From the NCBI GenBank assembly GCA_947460825.1, contig CANHHA010000008.1:1-64000 (forward strand): a stretch of DNA of 64,000 nt, read 5' to 3'. Under the pieces are notes generated by a model. The model did no database searches. It was given only the letters and a program-made list of their open reading frames with translations, and had not been told where the DNA came from. Shown here piece after piece: positions 48,001-55,681 of the stretch. Source of the stretch: Flavobacteriales bacterium (lineage in GTDB: Bacteria; Bacteroidota; Bacteroidia; Flavobacteriales_D; Crocinitomicaceae). The translations under genes were made by a program, and so were the position numbers. Each line of letters begins with the position of its first letter. The stretch's first letter is position 1.

Positions 48001-48166
48001 ATTCAATAAATGGGGGAATTTAGTATTTGAACAAAAAGGCACATATTCGCCATGGGACGGAACATACGATTCAAGAGCGTTGCCAGCCGGAACATACTAT
48101 TACATCATTAACTTAAATTATTTAGACAGAGCTCCTGTCACTGGAACAATCAACATATTAAAATGA
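45032..48166 (+). CDS. SprB-repeat surface protein with type B T9SS sorting domain (1044 aa)
   Basis: A second SprB-like protein, two bases after the first. After a signal peptide it consists almost wholly of twelve SprB-type repeats (NVSCFGQSNGSALVS, NVNCFGGSTGGVNIT and so on), without the unique N-terminal region of its neighbour. The final repeat (VSCIDQADG) and the type B CTD (NCFTPNSDQVNDTWVID, FNKWGNLVFEQKG, TYYYIINLN) closely match the neighbour's, so the pair probably arose by duplication. Its ATG-TGA overlap of 4 bases with the PorP/SprF gene indicates tight coupling with its anchor. Confidence 0.9.
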   Translation: MKYIKTLFFSLIIFLTWGNNIPPPCPSLTMSGSNVSCFGQSNGSALVSISGGSGNYSISWSNGNNTSSNFGLGIGTYTVNVIDNVSGCSVNGAYVVSAPSPVSNSGIISNVNCFGGSTGGVNITPLGGTPPYTYVWTNSLGNTVSNIEDLSNVSAGTYAVQITDNNGCALSNSYQVTQPNQMLNNSAVLSNVACYSGSNGSIDLQAWGGTPPYTYLWTTGSSNQDITGLTVGNYSITITDNKGCVKSSNYTVTQPTIITSQMNSTPVSCFGFSNGIASVIATGGTSPYAYAWQNTNTVFAQNSSTLANVPASTYTVNITDANGCSVSNSTTISQPSVVSSSLTYTNVNCNGGNDGSINLSVSGGNAPYSYTWINAANQNIAVTQDLLQIPADTFTVTITDANGCVSTMNQAISEPELPLSSTSAVTNVLCFGNSTGSIAINAAGGTIPYTYNWVSGQNTSTISNLSAGTYSFTITDFNGCNLSGNLNVTQPNAPLSITNSLVNVTCNGFMNGSINTSVSGGTLPYDFNWSNGIYLLAYDTEDLTSIPAETYAVLVIDNNGCSIADTFVITQPTALNNTLTGINILCHSDSTGSINLTALGATPPYSYVWSNGITSEDQSSIPAGTYQVTLTDANGCSKSDSIVLTEPQFPISYSFTTSDVTCRDGSNGSIDLSVAGGTPLYTYTWSNASSNALNDSLTAGVYSFLVTDANGCAATDSMTIYQPAALTINESITPVTCYGLSDGMIDLTTLGGTAPYQFTWFNSTFALSAQTEDLIGFPTDTYQVEIIDSNGCFYEYFLILPQPDSLYITTNDVMVTCFGGTDGAIDISVFGGNPGYTYQWSTGEVTEDISNLPSGTYNVLVTDTKNCTDSAEIVIVSPEPISSSITTTAVSCIDQADGSALVEATGGVGLFTYLWSNGTSNALNESLSNTLYSVLITDALGCTGTDSVVVPINPVSCIDPVNCFTPNSDQVNDTWVIDNMTLYPDLSLTIFNKWGNLVFEQKGTYSPWDGTYDSRALPAGTYYYIINLNYLDRAPVTGTINILK

Positions 48167-49119
48167 GAAATACACTATATACCTTCGCCATTCTGTTAGG
48201 GATTACACTACATGTACAAGCCCAGCAGGTCTCACTAAATTCACAGTATTTATTCAACGAGTACATTCTAAATCCGGGTGCTGTAGGATCAAAAGACTAT
48301 ACCCCTGTTCAGTTGAATTTCAGAAAACAATGGACTAATTTTCCTGGTGCTCCAACCACTCAATTTTTAACGGCACACGGAAAAGTGGCGAATAAAATGG
48401 GGATTGGTGCAAATATATACAACGACTTGGCTGGCCCAAGTAGAAGAACGGGAATTACCTTTTCAGGTGCCTATCACCTTCAATTGGATAAAGCATATAA
48501 CCACAAATTAGGATTTGGATTGGGCTTGTCTTTTACCCAACATTTTATAGATGTAAACAAGCTAGATACGTATATTGACAACGATCCTACGGTACTTAAA
48601 GGCTTCAATAATCAATTTGTGCCAGACGCCAACGCGGGGATATTCTATCATTATAAAAACAAAGGATTTGCAGGAATTTCTGCTTACAACATGGTAGAGA
48701 AAACCAGAGATTTATTCAATTTCGATTCGAGTATTTATAGCCCGCTTGTTAGACACTATTATTTCCTTGGAGGATATCACTTCGAGATAACTAAAAACTT
48801 TGGCATCAAACCTACCGTTATGGTACAAGCCATTGAGGCAGGAGTGTTTCAAATGGATGGAACCTTAATATTTACCTTTAATAAATATTTCTGGATTGGC
48901 GCATCGTACCGACACAATGCCGATGTAGTTGGATTAATTGGTGGGCAGGTTGGTCCCCTCAAGTTTGGGTATTCCTATGATTATACGCTCTCTGATATTG
49001 CTAGATATTCTAATGGGTCACATGAGGTTTTTCTAGAATTACAAATTCGCACCAAGAAAACAGACGATTCCTCCATTCCTTGGTTGAAACGCAATAGAAT
49101 CTACAATACCGGAAATTAA
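48163..49119 (+). CDS. PorP/SprF family T9SS membrane protein
   Basis: A 318-residue outer-membrane barrel protein. The signal peptide ends HVQAQ, and mature motifs include SQYLFNEYILNPGAVGSKDY, LNFRKQWTNFPGAPTTQ and FGFGLGLSFTQHF-like strands. SprF in Flavobacterium johnsoniae is needed to deliver SprB to the surface, and here the gene directly follows two SprB-like genes, the canonical arrangement. It overlaps the gene on each side (4 bases before, 1 base after). It is a paralogue of the 655-1575 gene, which serves a different type B CTD protein. Confidence 0.9.
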   Translation: MRNTLYTFAILLGITLHVQAQQVSLNSQYLFNEYILNPGAVGSKDYTPVQLNFRKQWTNFPGAPTTQFLTAHGKVANKMGIGANIYNDLAGPSRRTGITFSGAYHLQLDKAYNHKLGFGLGLSFTQHFIDVNKLDTYIDNDPTVLKGFNNQFVPDANAGIFYHYKNKGFAGISAYNMVEKTRDLFNFDSSIYSPLVRHYYFLGGYHFEITKNFGIKPTVMVQAIEAGVFQMDGTLIFTFNKYFWIGASYRHNADVVGLIGGQVGPLKFGYSYDYTLSDIARYSNGSHEVFLELQIRTKKTDDSSIPWLKRNRIYNTGN

Positions 49120-50738
49120 TGAAGGTTCTTTTATCTGTATTATTTTTCAGCGCCTTTTTAAGTATTGCACAAACGCTAGAGGACGCTGATCAATGTTTTA
49201 ATCGCTATGAATACGCCAAGGCAATATCTGGCTATGAAAAACTTCAAAACACCAAAAAACTTTCGATAAAACAGTTTAAAAATCTAGCGTTTTCCTATTT
49301 CACCGTAGGGGATTTTAACCAAACCTATCGCTTAACCGATTCTTTGGTAAAAATGAATAACATTGAATCGTTTTTTGTGTATGCCCACGGATATGCGGCA
49401 TTTGCGATTAGCAACTACAGTGTCGCTAAAAAGTATCTAATGGCCTATCGAACGAAGGAGAAAAACACGGACTTAGACCAATTAATCAAGGCAACCGAGG
49501 TGATTAATTCATGGAGTAGAGAACCCGTTGAATATCTTGCCTTATTTCCAAATAATAGTGTTAGGGCAGAGGCGTCACAGGACATCTGGAAAGGAAAACT
49601 GATAAGCCTAAAAGAAAAGGGAATTACAAAAACCGCGGCAAGCGACAAACTTACCGATTTATCCAGTTCTGAGTTCTTATACAAGGTCCCATATGTAGTA
49701 AATTCATCAGATACGTCTTGGAGTGAAATCACTGTAGTGAATCAGCCCATTCCCTACATGACGTTTAATGCCATTTCTATCAGTGAACAAGGAACTGTAC
49801 TGTGTAATCTTAGTGGTTATGATCAGCAGGGAAAGTATATCGAACCTAAGAATTACATCGGAACGCTTAGCGAAAAACTAACCCTTGAAAACCTGAGTCT
49901 TTTTCTACCCGTTGATAGTTTACTGTTTACCGGCGCAGCCATAAACGAGAGCGGAAATCGCGCTGTATTAAGTGCGAAATCCAAATCACAAAAAGACAGT
50001 GACTTATATAGCACTGAATTAACCGATGGGAAATGGTCTAAACCAACGCTTGCCATTCCATGGAACACCAGAGGAAATGAAGCGTTTCCTGTATTTAGCG
50101 GAGATTCCCTGCTTTACTTTTCCAGCGATGGAAGGATGGGATACGGTGGATTAGATCTATATGCTGCTCAAGTTAGCACTTCGGCTGAAGGACTTGTTTC
50201 GCACCTCCCCTATCCACTGAACAGTGCCTCAGATGATTTTGGTATGTGTAAGATCAACTCTGACTCTCTGGTCTTTACCTCTAATCGATTTAATGGGCGC
50301 GGAGACGATGATGTTTGGAAATATGTTTACCCGAAAACTCCAGAAATTGTTTCCATCAAGGACAGCATGGATACGGTACAAAAGACTCCCTATGTGAGTG
50401 TAAAAAACATCGTTTTTTACTTTGATTTTGACAGTTATACTGTAAAAGAAATTCCAGACAGCCTCACTGAATTCATCGCATTCTTAACGGCTAATGAAGC
50501 CTATAAATTAATATTAGTGGGGAGAACCGATCATATTGGAACCATAGAATACAATAGTTATTTGGGTGAAATGCGCGCTAAAGCGGTGGCAAAGCTACTC
50601 GTCTCAAGAGGTGTTGATCCAAAAAAACTACAAGTGATCTCCAAAGGTAAAACCGATCCTGTTGTTCGTTGCGCTCCCTGCAACGCTGCATCCAACGCGA
50701 AAAACAGAATCGTTAACTTAGATATAGTGATACCCTAA
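49119..50738 (+). CDS. OmpA-family lipoprotein-like/PorE-like protein with TPR and PD40 regions
   Basis: A 539-residue envelope protein. After a signal peptide (ending LSIAQ) comes a TPR-like helical region (ADQCFNRYEYAKAISGYEKL), then a PD40/WD40-like beta-propeller (NEAFPVFSGDSLLYFSSDGRMGYGGLDLY, given here only as NEAFPVFSGDSLLYFSSDG). The OmpA peptidoglycan-binding domain lies at about 430-539 (FYFDFDSYTV, GRTDHIGTIEYNSYLGEMRA, NRIVNLDIV). This domain order matches PorE of the T9SS and the OmpA protein encoded beside sprF in flavobacteria. It could tether the PorP/SprF-adhesin assembly to the cell wall. I see no lipobox cysteine, so membrane anchoring is unclear. Confidence 0.85.
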   Translation: MKVLLSVLFFSAFLSIAQTLEDADQCFNRYEYAKAISGYEKLQNTKKLSIKQFKNLAFSYFTVGDFNQTYRLTDSLVKMNNIESFFVYAHGYAAFAISNYSVAKKYLMAYRTKEKNTDLDQLIKATEVINSWSREPVEYLALFPNNSVRAEASQDIWKGKLISLKEKGITKTAASDKLTDLSSSEFLYKVPYVVNSSDTSWSEITVVNQPIPYMTFNAISISEQGTVLCNLSGYDQQGKYIEPKNYIGTLSEKLTLENLSLFLPVDSLLFTGAAINESGNRAVLSAKSKSQKDSDLYSTELTDGKWSKPTLAIPWNTRGNEAFPVFSGDSLLYFSSDGRMGYGGLDLYAAQVSTSAEGLVSHLPYPLNSASDDFGMCKINSDSLVFTSNRFNGRGDDDVWKYVYPKTPEIVSIKDSMDTVQKTPYVSVKNIVFYFDFDSYTVKEIPDSLTEFIAFLTANEAYKLILVGRTDHIGTIEYNSYLGEMRAKAVAKLLVSRGVDPKKLQVISKGKTDPVVRCAPCNAASNAKNRIVNLDIVIP

Positions 50739-50740
50739 GC

Positions 50741-51373
50741 CTATTTAACTACCTTAAACCCTTCAGGGATTAACATAGAAAATGTAGTTTCTGGGTTCTT
50801 GATGTTGAATTCAATATTGGTAGCCTCAAATTCCATATATAACCCATCCTTAACGCTGTTGTACTTTAAGGGGAAACCAGGAATGTGTTTATTCACGATG
50901 GCTTGTTGCTTTATATCAAAATTCAATTCACGGGTATACCAGTAGGTAGTAACAACGCCATCAGCAATTAAATTGGCCCGTCTACATAAATATCCTAAGA
51001 TTTTTTTTTCCTCATTTACTAATTCAACATGCACGGAATCCTCTGCCGATTTTTGATCAAAATACTCTTTTGTTAAATAAAAGGCAAATTTCCCCGCAGA
51101 GGTTGAATTTAAGGTGATTCCTTGTTTCAGGTAATTGTTTACAATCACCGACGTTAGCATACCTTTGCCCATTTTAAAATCCATACGAGCCAGTGAATCA
51201 TTAAACTGAAGCGCCAATTTACTGTCAAACAATAATGCAGCGCGCTGTTTCTGTAAGGCCGTTGTGTCTGCAGGTTTTACCGTGATGGCATACTCTACTA
51301 ATCCTTCCTTGTGCTGTGAAAACAAATGAGTGATTATAAAAAATATACCGACAACGAATAAATGATATTTCAT
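50741..51373 (-). CDS. GLPGLI/DUF4412-like secreted protein
   Basis: A 210-residue exported protein with a signal peptide (ending HLFSQ). It then has GLVEYAITVKPAD, a beta-rich middle, TYWYTRELNFDIK and IPGFPLKYNSVKDGLYMEFEATN. The IPGFPLKY segment corresponds to the GLPGLI motif region of the family. Related domains are common in Bacteroidota and have no known function; many lie in the periplasm or outer membrane. Its ATG overlaps the EamA transporter stop by 4 bases. It is the last gene of the six-gene minus run and is convergent with the OmpA-like gene. Confidence 0.65.
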   Translation of the reverse strand: MKYHLFVVGIFFIITHLFSQHKEGLVEYAITVKPADTTALQKQRAALLFDSKLALQFNDSLARMDFKMGKGMLTSVIVNNYLKQGITLNSTSAGKFAFYLTKEYFDQKSAEDSVHVELVNEEKKILGYLCRRANLIADGVVTTYWYTRELNFDIKQQAIVNKHIPGFPLKYNSVKDGLYMEFEATNIEFNIKNPETTFSMLIPEGFKVVK

Positions 51374-52308
51374 CTTGGATTGGTTTTATTTCCAAAGTTA
51401 CGCTTTCCAAGGGTTAAATGCACACCATAAAAAATTACTATCATTAATACTAATTTTGGTGTAGTAATTTGATTGGTATAATCTGCTGCCCATCCCATCC
51501 TGACAAACAAATAGGAAAACGCAATTACAAAGATTGGTTGTACATAAATGAATGCAGACGCCACCGTAGAACTCACATATTTTAGGCCGACTACGGTCAA
51601 TAAATACGTTAAAAACGTAACCCCAACTACCACATAAATAATCTTAACCCAAATAAACCAAGGAATGGCTTGTAAATTCGTTTGAGTGAGGTCTACATAC
51701 AAGGGGGGAAATGCCAATAAGAAGAGGGATCCAAACGTAAAAACCCATGTGATAACAACTAAGGGGGGATATTTTTGCATGAGCGGTTTAACCAATAACA
51801 AATACACCGCATAACTCAATGAATTCCCCAAAAGAAACAAATCACCAAGTTGGGCCTGCATGGTTTTTGTGCCGTACGCAGTTAACGCAATTGCACCAAA
51901 TGCACCAATGCTAATTCCAATCCATTGTGTTATCGTGAGGCGTTCTTTTAACCAAAAAAATGAAAGTACTGCTACCATAATCGGATTGAGCGCCATAATT
52001 ATTCCAGCATTCATTGGAGAAGAGGCATTCAACCCGTGAAAGAACAAGAGCTGATTGATGGTTACGCCAAATAATCCACAAGCGGCTAATCGCAGTAGAT
52101 CGCGCTTAAGTATTCTAGCGCGCGTTACGAAAGGAATTAGCATCCAAAAAAGTATGACCGCACCAATTACCCTAAATAGAATAAAGACTGTAGGAGACAG
52201 AAAAACTGGCATAACCCCTTTTGCTAACACATGGCTTGCCCCATAAATCAGATTGACCAACAATAACGCAAAGGCCGCCCACTGTTCCTTATCCTTCTTT
52301 ATCTCCAA
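51370..52308 (-). CDS. DMT superfamily (EamA) transporter
   Basis: A 312-residue inner-membrane protein with about ten predicted transmembrane helices and two EamA halves. Family signals include LVNLIYGASHVLAKGV, ALNPIMVAVLSFFWLKERLTITQWIGI, and VQPIFVIAFSYLFV in the second half. EamA proteins export or import small metabolites such as amino acids; the substrate cannot be read from sequence. It overlaps the SUFU-domain gene by 10 bases and the GLPGLI-like gene by 4. Confidence 0.88.
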   Translation of the reverse strand: MEIKKDKEQWAAFALLLVNLIYGASHVLAKGVMPVFLSPTVFILFRVIGAVILFWMLIPFVTRARILKRDLLRLAACGLFGVTINQLLFFHGLNASSPMNAGIIMALNPIMVAVLSFFWLKERLTITQWIGISIGAFGAIALTAYGTKTMQAQLGDLFLLGNSLSYAVYLLLVKPLMQKYPPLVVITWVFTFGSLFLLAFPPLYVDLTQTNLQAIPWFIWVKIIYVVVGVTFLTYLLTVVGLKYVSSTVASAFIYVQPIFVIAFSYLFVRMGWAADYTNQITTPKLVLMIVIFYGVHLTLGKRNFGNKTNPR

Positions 52309-52892
52309 AATAAAAAACGGGGTTTAATTACCGAGGCGCGAAATTCATCCAATCGTTCCGTGATTCCATTATCCCTTAACCGATGTAGGAACTTGATGTT
52401 GCCACGGGCCTCTTTAACATCTTTTTCCATTTTAAAAATGGGACAAAGCGCTTTACATTGAACTTCCATGCCCGCAACATCAATCTTTGATGACAATTCC
52501 GACAACGCTATGGGATCCATCAACAACAGGGCGGAAAACCCTTGTTCTTTAAACCTGCCCTCAGGTAATTCCCCCAATTCAAAGGTATGTCCTGAGATTG
52601 CCCAATGCCCTTGAACTAGATATTTTTTTATGGCTATTAAGCGATTTGCTGCCCAATTAAACAAGGGATGCTCCAAATCAAACTGCCAATACTCTGGAAG
52701 TAAAAAATATAACTCAATTACTGCCTCAGCGTGATAAAGTTCTGGTACAGGCAGCCTAGACTTCGATAAATCCAATGTACACAAAACTGCTCCTTTGCTA
52801 TCCCCAAGAAGAATCAGGGCCAAACGATCTTCCCCAATAGTGATTTCTTGAACGGGTTTACCCAGCCGTTGTGAGAGTGCATCAAGGAACAT
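52299..52892 (-). CDS. SUFU (suppressor of fused) domain protein
   Basis: A 197-residue cytoplasmic protein. The order of motifs fits the bacterial SUFU family: AEAVIELYFLLPEYWQFDLEHPLFNWAANRLIAIKKYL (given in pieces: AEAVIELYFLLPEYW, NWAANRLIAI), then SGHTFELG, FSALLLMDP, and a C-terminal VQCKALCPIFKMEKDVK. Bacterial SUFU-domain proteins often occur with toxin-immunity or stress systems, and their function is not fixed. It overlaps the di-heme peroxidase gene by 11 bases and the transporter by 10, so it is firmly in the operon. No toxin partner is visible. Confidence 0.7.
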   Translation of the reverse strand: MFLDALSQRLGKPVQEITIGEDRLALILLGDSKGAVLCTLDLSKSRLPVPELYHAEAVIELYFLLPEYWQFDLEHPLFNWAANRLIAIKKYLVQGHWAISGHTFELGELPEGRFKEQGFSALLLMDPIALSELSSKIDVAGMEVQCKALCPIFKMEKDVKEARGNIKFLHRLRDNGITERLDEFRASVIKPRFLFWR

Positions 52893-53853
52893 AGGTTCTG
52901 ATTTGTTTAAGATAACTTGTATCGGTTAAAGATTCTAAGAATGAAACCAGTTGTCTCTGTTCTTGTGCAGTGAGCTTAAACGCTACAATTGCTCCGTGTT
53001 GACCTTTAGGGTGTTTTCCTCCTTGTACATAATGAGCGATAACCTCATCCAAGGTTTTCAAACTACCGTCGTGCATAAACGGGTATGTGAGCGCAATATT
53101 CCGTAGGGTTGGTGTCTTAAAAAAACCAATGTCGGCACTGTCTAAGTTGATTCTAAAACGTCCTTTATCCGAACCATAGTCTTGGTAAAGACCATTATTT
53201 TCTGCTTTAAAATTCGTAAAGTAAGGGGCCGGATGACAGATCGTACAATACAAGGAATTAAATAACTTCAATCCTGCGCGTTGATCGCTGGTTAACGCAT
53301 TCTTACTCCCCTTCATAAATCGGTCATACGGACTATTCAAAGAAAGGAGGGATCGTTCAAAAGCAGCAATACTTCGCGTCAATACCCATGCATCAAAATC
53401 TCGATTAAATATCTTCTTTGCCGCCTGCTGATATTCTGGAATTGCTCGTAATTTAGGGATTAAGACCTTCATGTTATGCCCCATTTCAGTAGCTTCTTGT
53501 ATCGGAACAAGGACTTGGAGTTCCAACGTTTTAAGGTGTGCATCAAACATCACTGTTTGTAAAAAAACGCTGTTGAGTAAGGTTGAGGCATTACGCTCTG
53601 GGTGCTTTCCATCAATTCCGTCACTTACAGTTTTTCGATCGGTAAACGCATATGCAGGATTATGACAATCAGCACAGGCAATGGATTCATCTCGGGACAA
53701 ACGCTTATCAAAAAATAACGCGCGACCCAATTCAATTTTTTCGGCTGATGGAGGATTATCCTTCGGGAACGTATTCTCAGCACTTAAATCCTCTGGTGAT
53801 TCACAGGACCAAGCAAGCAATAATACCCCCCAAACGAACCACCATTTTATCAT
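52882..53853 (-). CDS. Di-heme cytochrome c peroxidase / MauG family (MbnH-like)
   Basis: A 323-residue exported protein with two c-type heme sites: CADCH (C60, C63, H64) and CTICH (C203, C206, H207). It also has FFDKRLSRDESIACADCHNPAYAF (in pieces: FFDKRLSRDES) and the distal region KTPTLRNIALTYPFMHDGS. The N-terminus (LLLAWSC) suggests a lipoprotein. CCP/MauG enzymes use peroxide for heme oxidation. MauG and MbnH instead oxidise a partner protein. The upstream gene is a MbnP-like protein overlapping by 4 bases, so a MbnH-type role in modifying that partner is more likely than simple peroxide removal. Confidence 0.85.
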   Translation of the reverse strand: MIKWWFVWGVLLLAWSCESPEDLSAENTFPKDNPPSAEKIELGRALFFDKRLSRDESIACADCHNPAYAFTDRKTVSDGIDGKHPERNASTLLNSVFLQTVMFDAHLKTLELQVLVPIQEATEMGHNMKVLIPKLRAIPEYQQAAKKIFNRDFDAWVLTRSIAAFERSLLSLNSPYDRFMKGSKNALTSDQRAGLKLFNSLYCTICHPAPYFTNFKAENNGLYQDYGSDKGRFRINLDSADIGFFKTPTLRNIALTYPFMHDGSLKTLDEVIAHYVQGGKHPKGQHGAIVAFKLTAQEQRQLVSFLESLTDTSYLKQIRTYVP

Positions 53854-54821
53854 GGATTCACAATAAAATACTCCTGGTTCAATAGGGACCTGTGTTGTGC
53901 ATCGTAAACCCTTAAAATGTAATATCCGGTATTCATATCCAAGGTTGCACTTCCTTTATCCTCATTCATTAATCCGTCGGAAACCAATCGGCCAGATAAA
54001 TCAAAGATCTTGAAGGAAGCTTGTTCCATATCCTCCCAATAAAGCTTGCCTCCTTCTACGTAAACTAAGGAAGGTACGTTCGTATTTAATGCGGCGGTAG
54101 CAGGCTGAGTAAATACACTGTAGGTTTGAACATTGGCCATTATGGATTCATTCAACCCCGTCTGATTGTGCAGCACCCCAACCGTTGACAAGGGCATATC
54201 TCTCAACCATTCGTCTACATTGCATGTCAAATAAACATCCATTTGGCTTGAGTTTGTATTCGTTTCAATGACTGGCATTTGAATCGTACGTGTATTATGG
54301 TTTCCTAAATTGTGCATTTCAAAATAGGCATCCGGATTTTGATCATTGTTACTGTCAGCATCACCACCAACGATCATGTGCATGTAGCCGATTTGCCACC
54401 CCCAATACATGGTTGGATTCTGAAAACTTAGGGGATGTGTGTCTGGATAACTAGAAATATCCTGCGCTTCAACTCCCAACTCGGTGTTTAATCGCGTTGG
54501 GACACCCACTAAAAAACCGATACTATCCAAGTCTTGAATGTTATAGTTTCCGAGGAAAAAGCCAAATTGATCCGGGGTAAATAAAAAGACAGTAGGCGAA
54601 ACATTGGTTTGAACTCCTCCGTCATGGAACAAAATAATATCCGACACATAGTAATTAAAATGGTCAATATTTACTACCACACCATCGATTCCGGTATACG
54701 GGGTATTTAATTGGAATGGCGCATTATTAAATGAAGGATTAATGTGCAAATAAACGTCTTTCTGGGCTGATATCGAATGACATGCCGCAGCGATCATTAC
54801 TATCGAGATCAAATGTTTCAT
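53850..54821 (-). CDS. MbnP-family putative copper-binding protein with type A T9SS tail
   Basis: A 323-residue exported protein. The signal peptide ends HSISAQ, and the MbnP-like domain covers about 22-240 (NPSFNNAPFQLNT, IDHFNYYVSDIILFHDGG, TMYWGWQIGYMHMIVGGDAD). The tail (about 250-323) is a type A T9SS sorting domain (FKIFDLSGRLVSDG, GYYILRVYDAQHR). In methanotrophs MbnP binds copper through a kynurenine made from Trp by MbnH. Here Trp140 and Trp142 lie in the corresponding-looking WGWQIGY segment. The ATG at 54821 is used because it starts a clean signal peptide just after the upstream stop; the ORF extends to 54878. The metal is inferred. Confidence 0.78.
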   Translation of the reverse strand: MKHLISIVMIAAACHSISAQKDVYLHINPSFNNAPFQLNTPYTGIDGVVVNIDHFNYYVSDIILFHDGGVQTNVSPTVFLFTPDQFGFFLGNYNIQDLDSIGFLVGVPTRLNTELGVEAQDISSYPDTHPLSFQNPTMYWGWQIGYMHMIVGGDADSNNDQNPDAYFEMHNLGNHNTRTIQMPVIETNTNSSQMDVYLTCNVDEWLRDMPLSTVGVLHNQTGLNESIMANVQTYSVFTQPATAALNTNVPSLVYVEGGKLYWEDMEQASFKIFDLSGRLVSDGLMNEDKGSATLDMNTGYYILRVYDAQHRSLLNQEYFIVNP

Positions 54822-54822
54822 C

Positions 54823-55596
54823 TTATTTTTTTTTAGCGATATATAGTACCTCATCGGCAGAAATCCTGAACTTTGCAAAAATTTCTGGACTCAGGTGATT
54901 TTTTAACCAAAATTCTTCTACTTCAAATCCTGCATTTCTTAAGTAATCTGGGTAATCCAATCCAAACAAGCGGACATGATCTTTTTGCCAATAATACGTT
55001 TCACGGTCTTCGGGAGAGGTTATCGTAGGGTCTTCTAGTGTTTTCTCACGGGAAACATCTTGAGGTACTTGCATAATAGCCCAGCCCCCTGGCTTCATCA
55101 CGCGAAACAATTCACGCATGCATTGATTCGGATCCTCCACATGTTCCATCACGTGATTACAAAAAACCACATCAAAGCGATTATCCTCTAGGGGGATGTG
55201 ATGCAAATCAAAATGCATATCCGCGATTGGAGAAACAATATCTGCGGTGAGGTAATTAAGATTCTGTTGTTGTTTAAAGCGGTCGATAAAGCACTGTTCA
55301 GGGGCCATATGCAAAACAGCTAAGGAGGGAGCAGTAAAAAATGTGCTGAAATCTCTTAGATAGAGCCACATCAACCGATGACGTTCTAGGGTCAAATCAT
55401 AGGGACAAAGAACATTTTCTCGATGTGCCACATCAGATCCATAAGATAGAAATTTTGAAAACTTTCGGTCGCAAACAGGGCACTCCACCTTATCTCCTCG
55501 ATATAACAAGGGGGCAAACTGCTTGAAAACATAGCTCAATCGAATCAACAAGGGACGAGGCAGTGTATTCAGTAAGTATTTATATAATCGTTTCAC
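54823..55596 (-). CDS. Class I SAM-dependent methyltransferase
   Basis: A 257-residue cytoplasmic methyltransferase. A CPVCDRKF...LCPYD pair of CxxC-like sites near the N-terminus may bind zinc. The Rossmann core includes LTADIVSPIADMHFDLHHIPL, FDVVFCNHVMEHVEDP and MKPGGWAIMQVP. The substrate is unknown; a sugar, lipid or natural-product target is possible. Translation starts at GTG (55596-55594). It heads the six-gene minus run, with the MbnP-like gene starting one base after its stop. The upstream gap to the divergent DUF4421 gene has only a one-mismatch -7 (TAAATTTA). Confidence 0.82.
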   Translation of the reverse strand: MKRLYKYLLNTLPRPLLIRLSYVFKQFAPLLYRGDKVECPVCDRKFSKFLSYGSDVAHRENVLCPYDLTLERHRLMWLYLRDFSTFFTAPSLAVLHMAPEQCFIDRFKQQQNLNYLTADIVSPIADMHFDLHHIPLEDNRFDVVFCNHVMEHVEDPNQCMRELFRVMKPGGWAIMQVPQDVSREKTLEDPTITSPEDRETYYWQKDHVRLFGLDYPDYLRNAGFEVEEFWLKNHLSPEIFAKFRISADEVLYIAKKK

Positions 55597-55681
55597 AAGG
55601 TAAATTTACGACAAAAAAAGTGGAAAATTGGTCCTTTAAACTGCAACCCATCCACCAATAACGCGTAATGATAGCATAATC

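Noticed and set aside
51370-53853. Short gene overlaps as possible frameshifts or broken genes
   Set aside because: Each product has a full set of family motifs and normal length. The overlaps are ordinary operon coupling.
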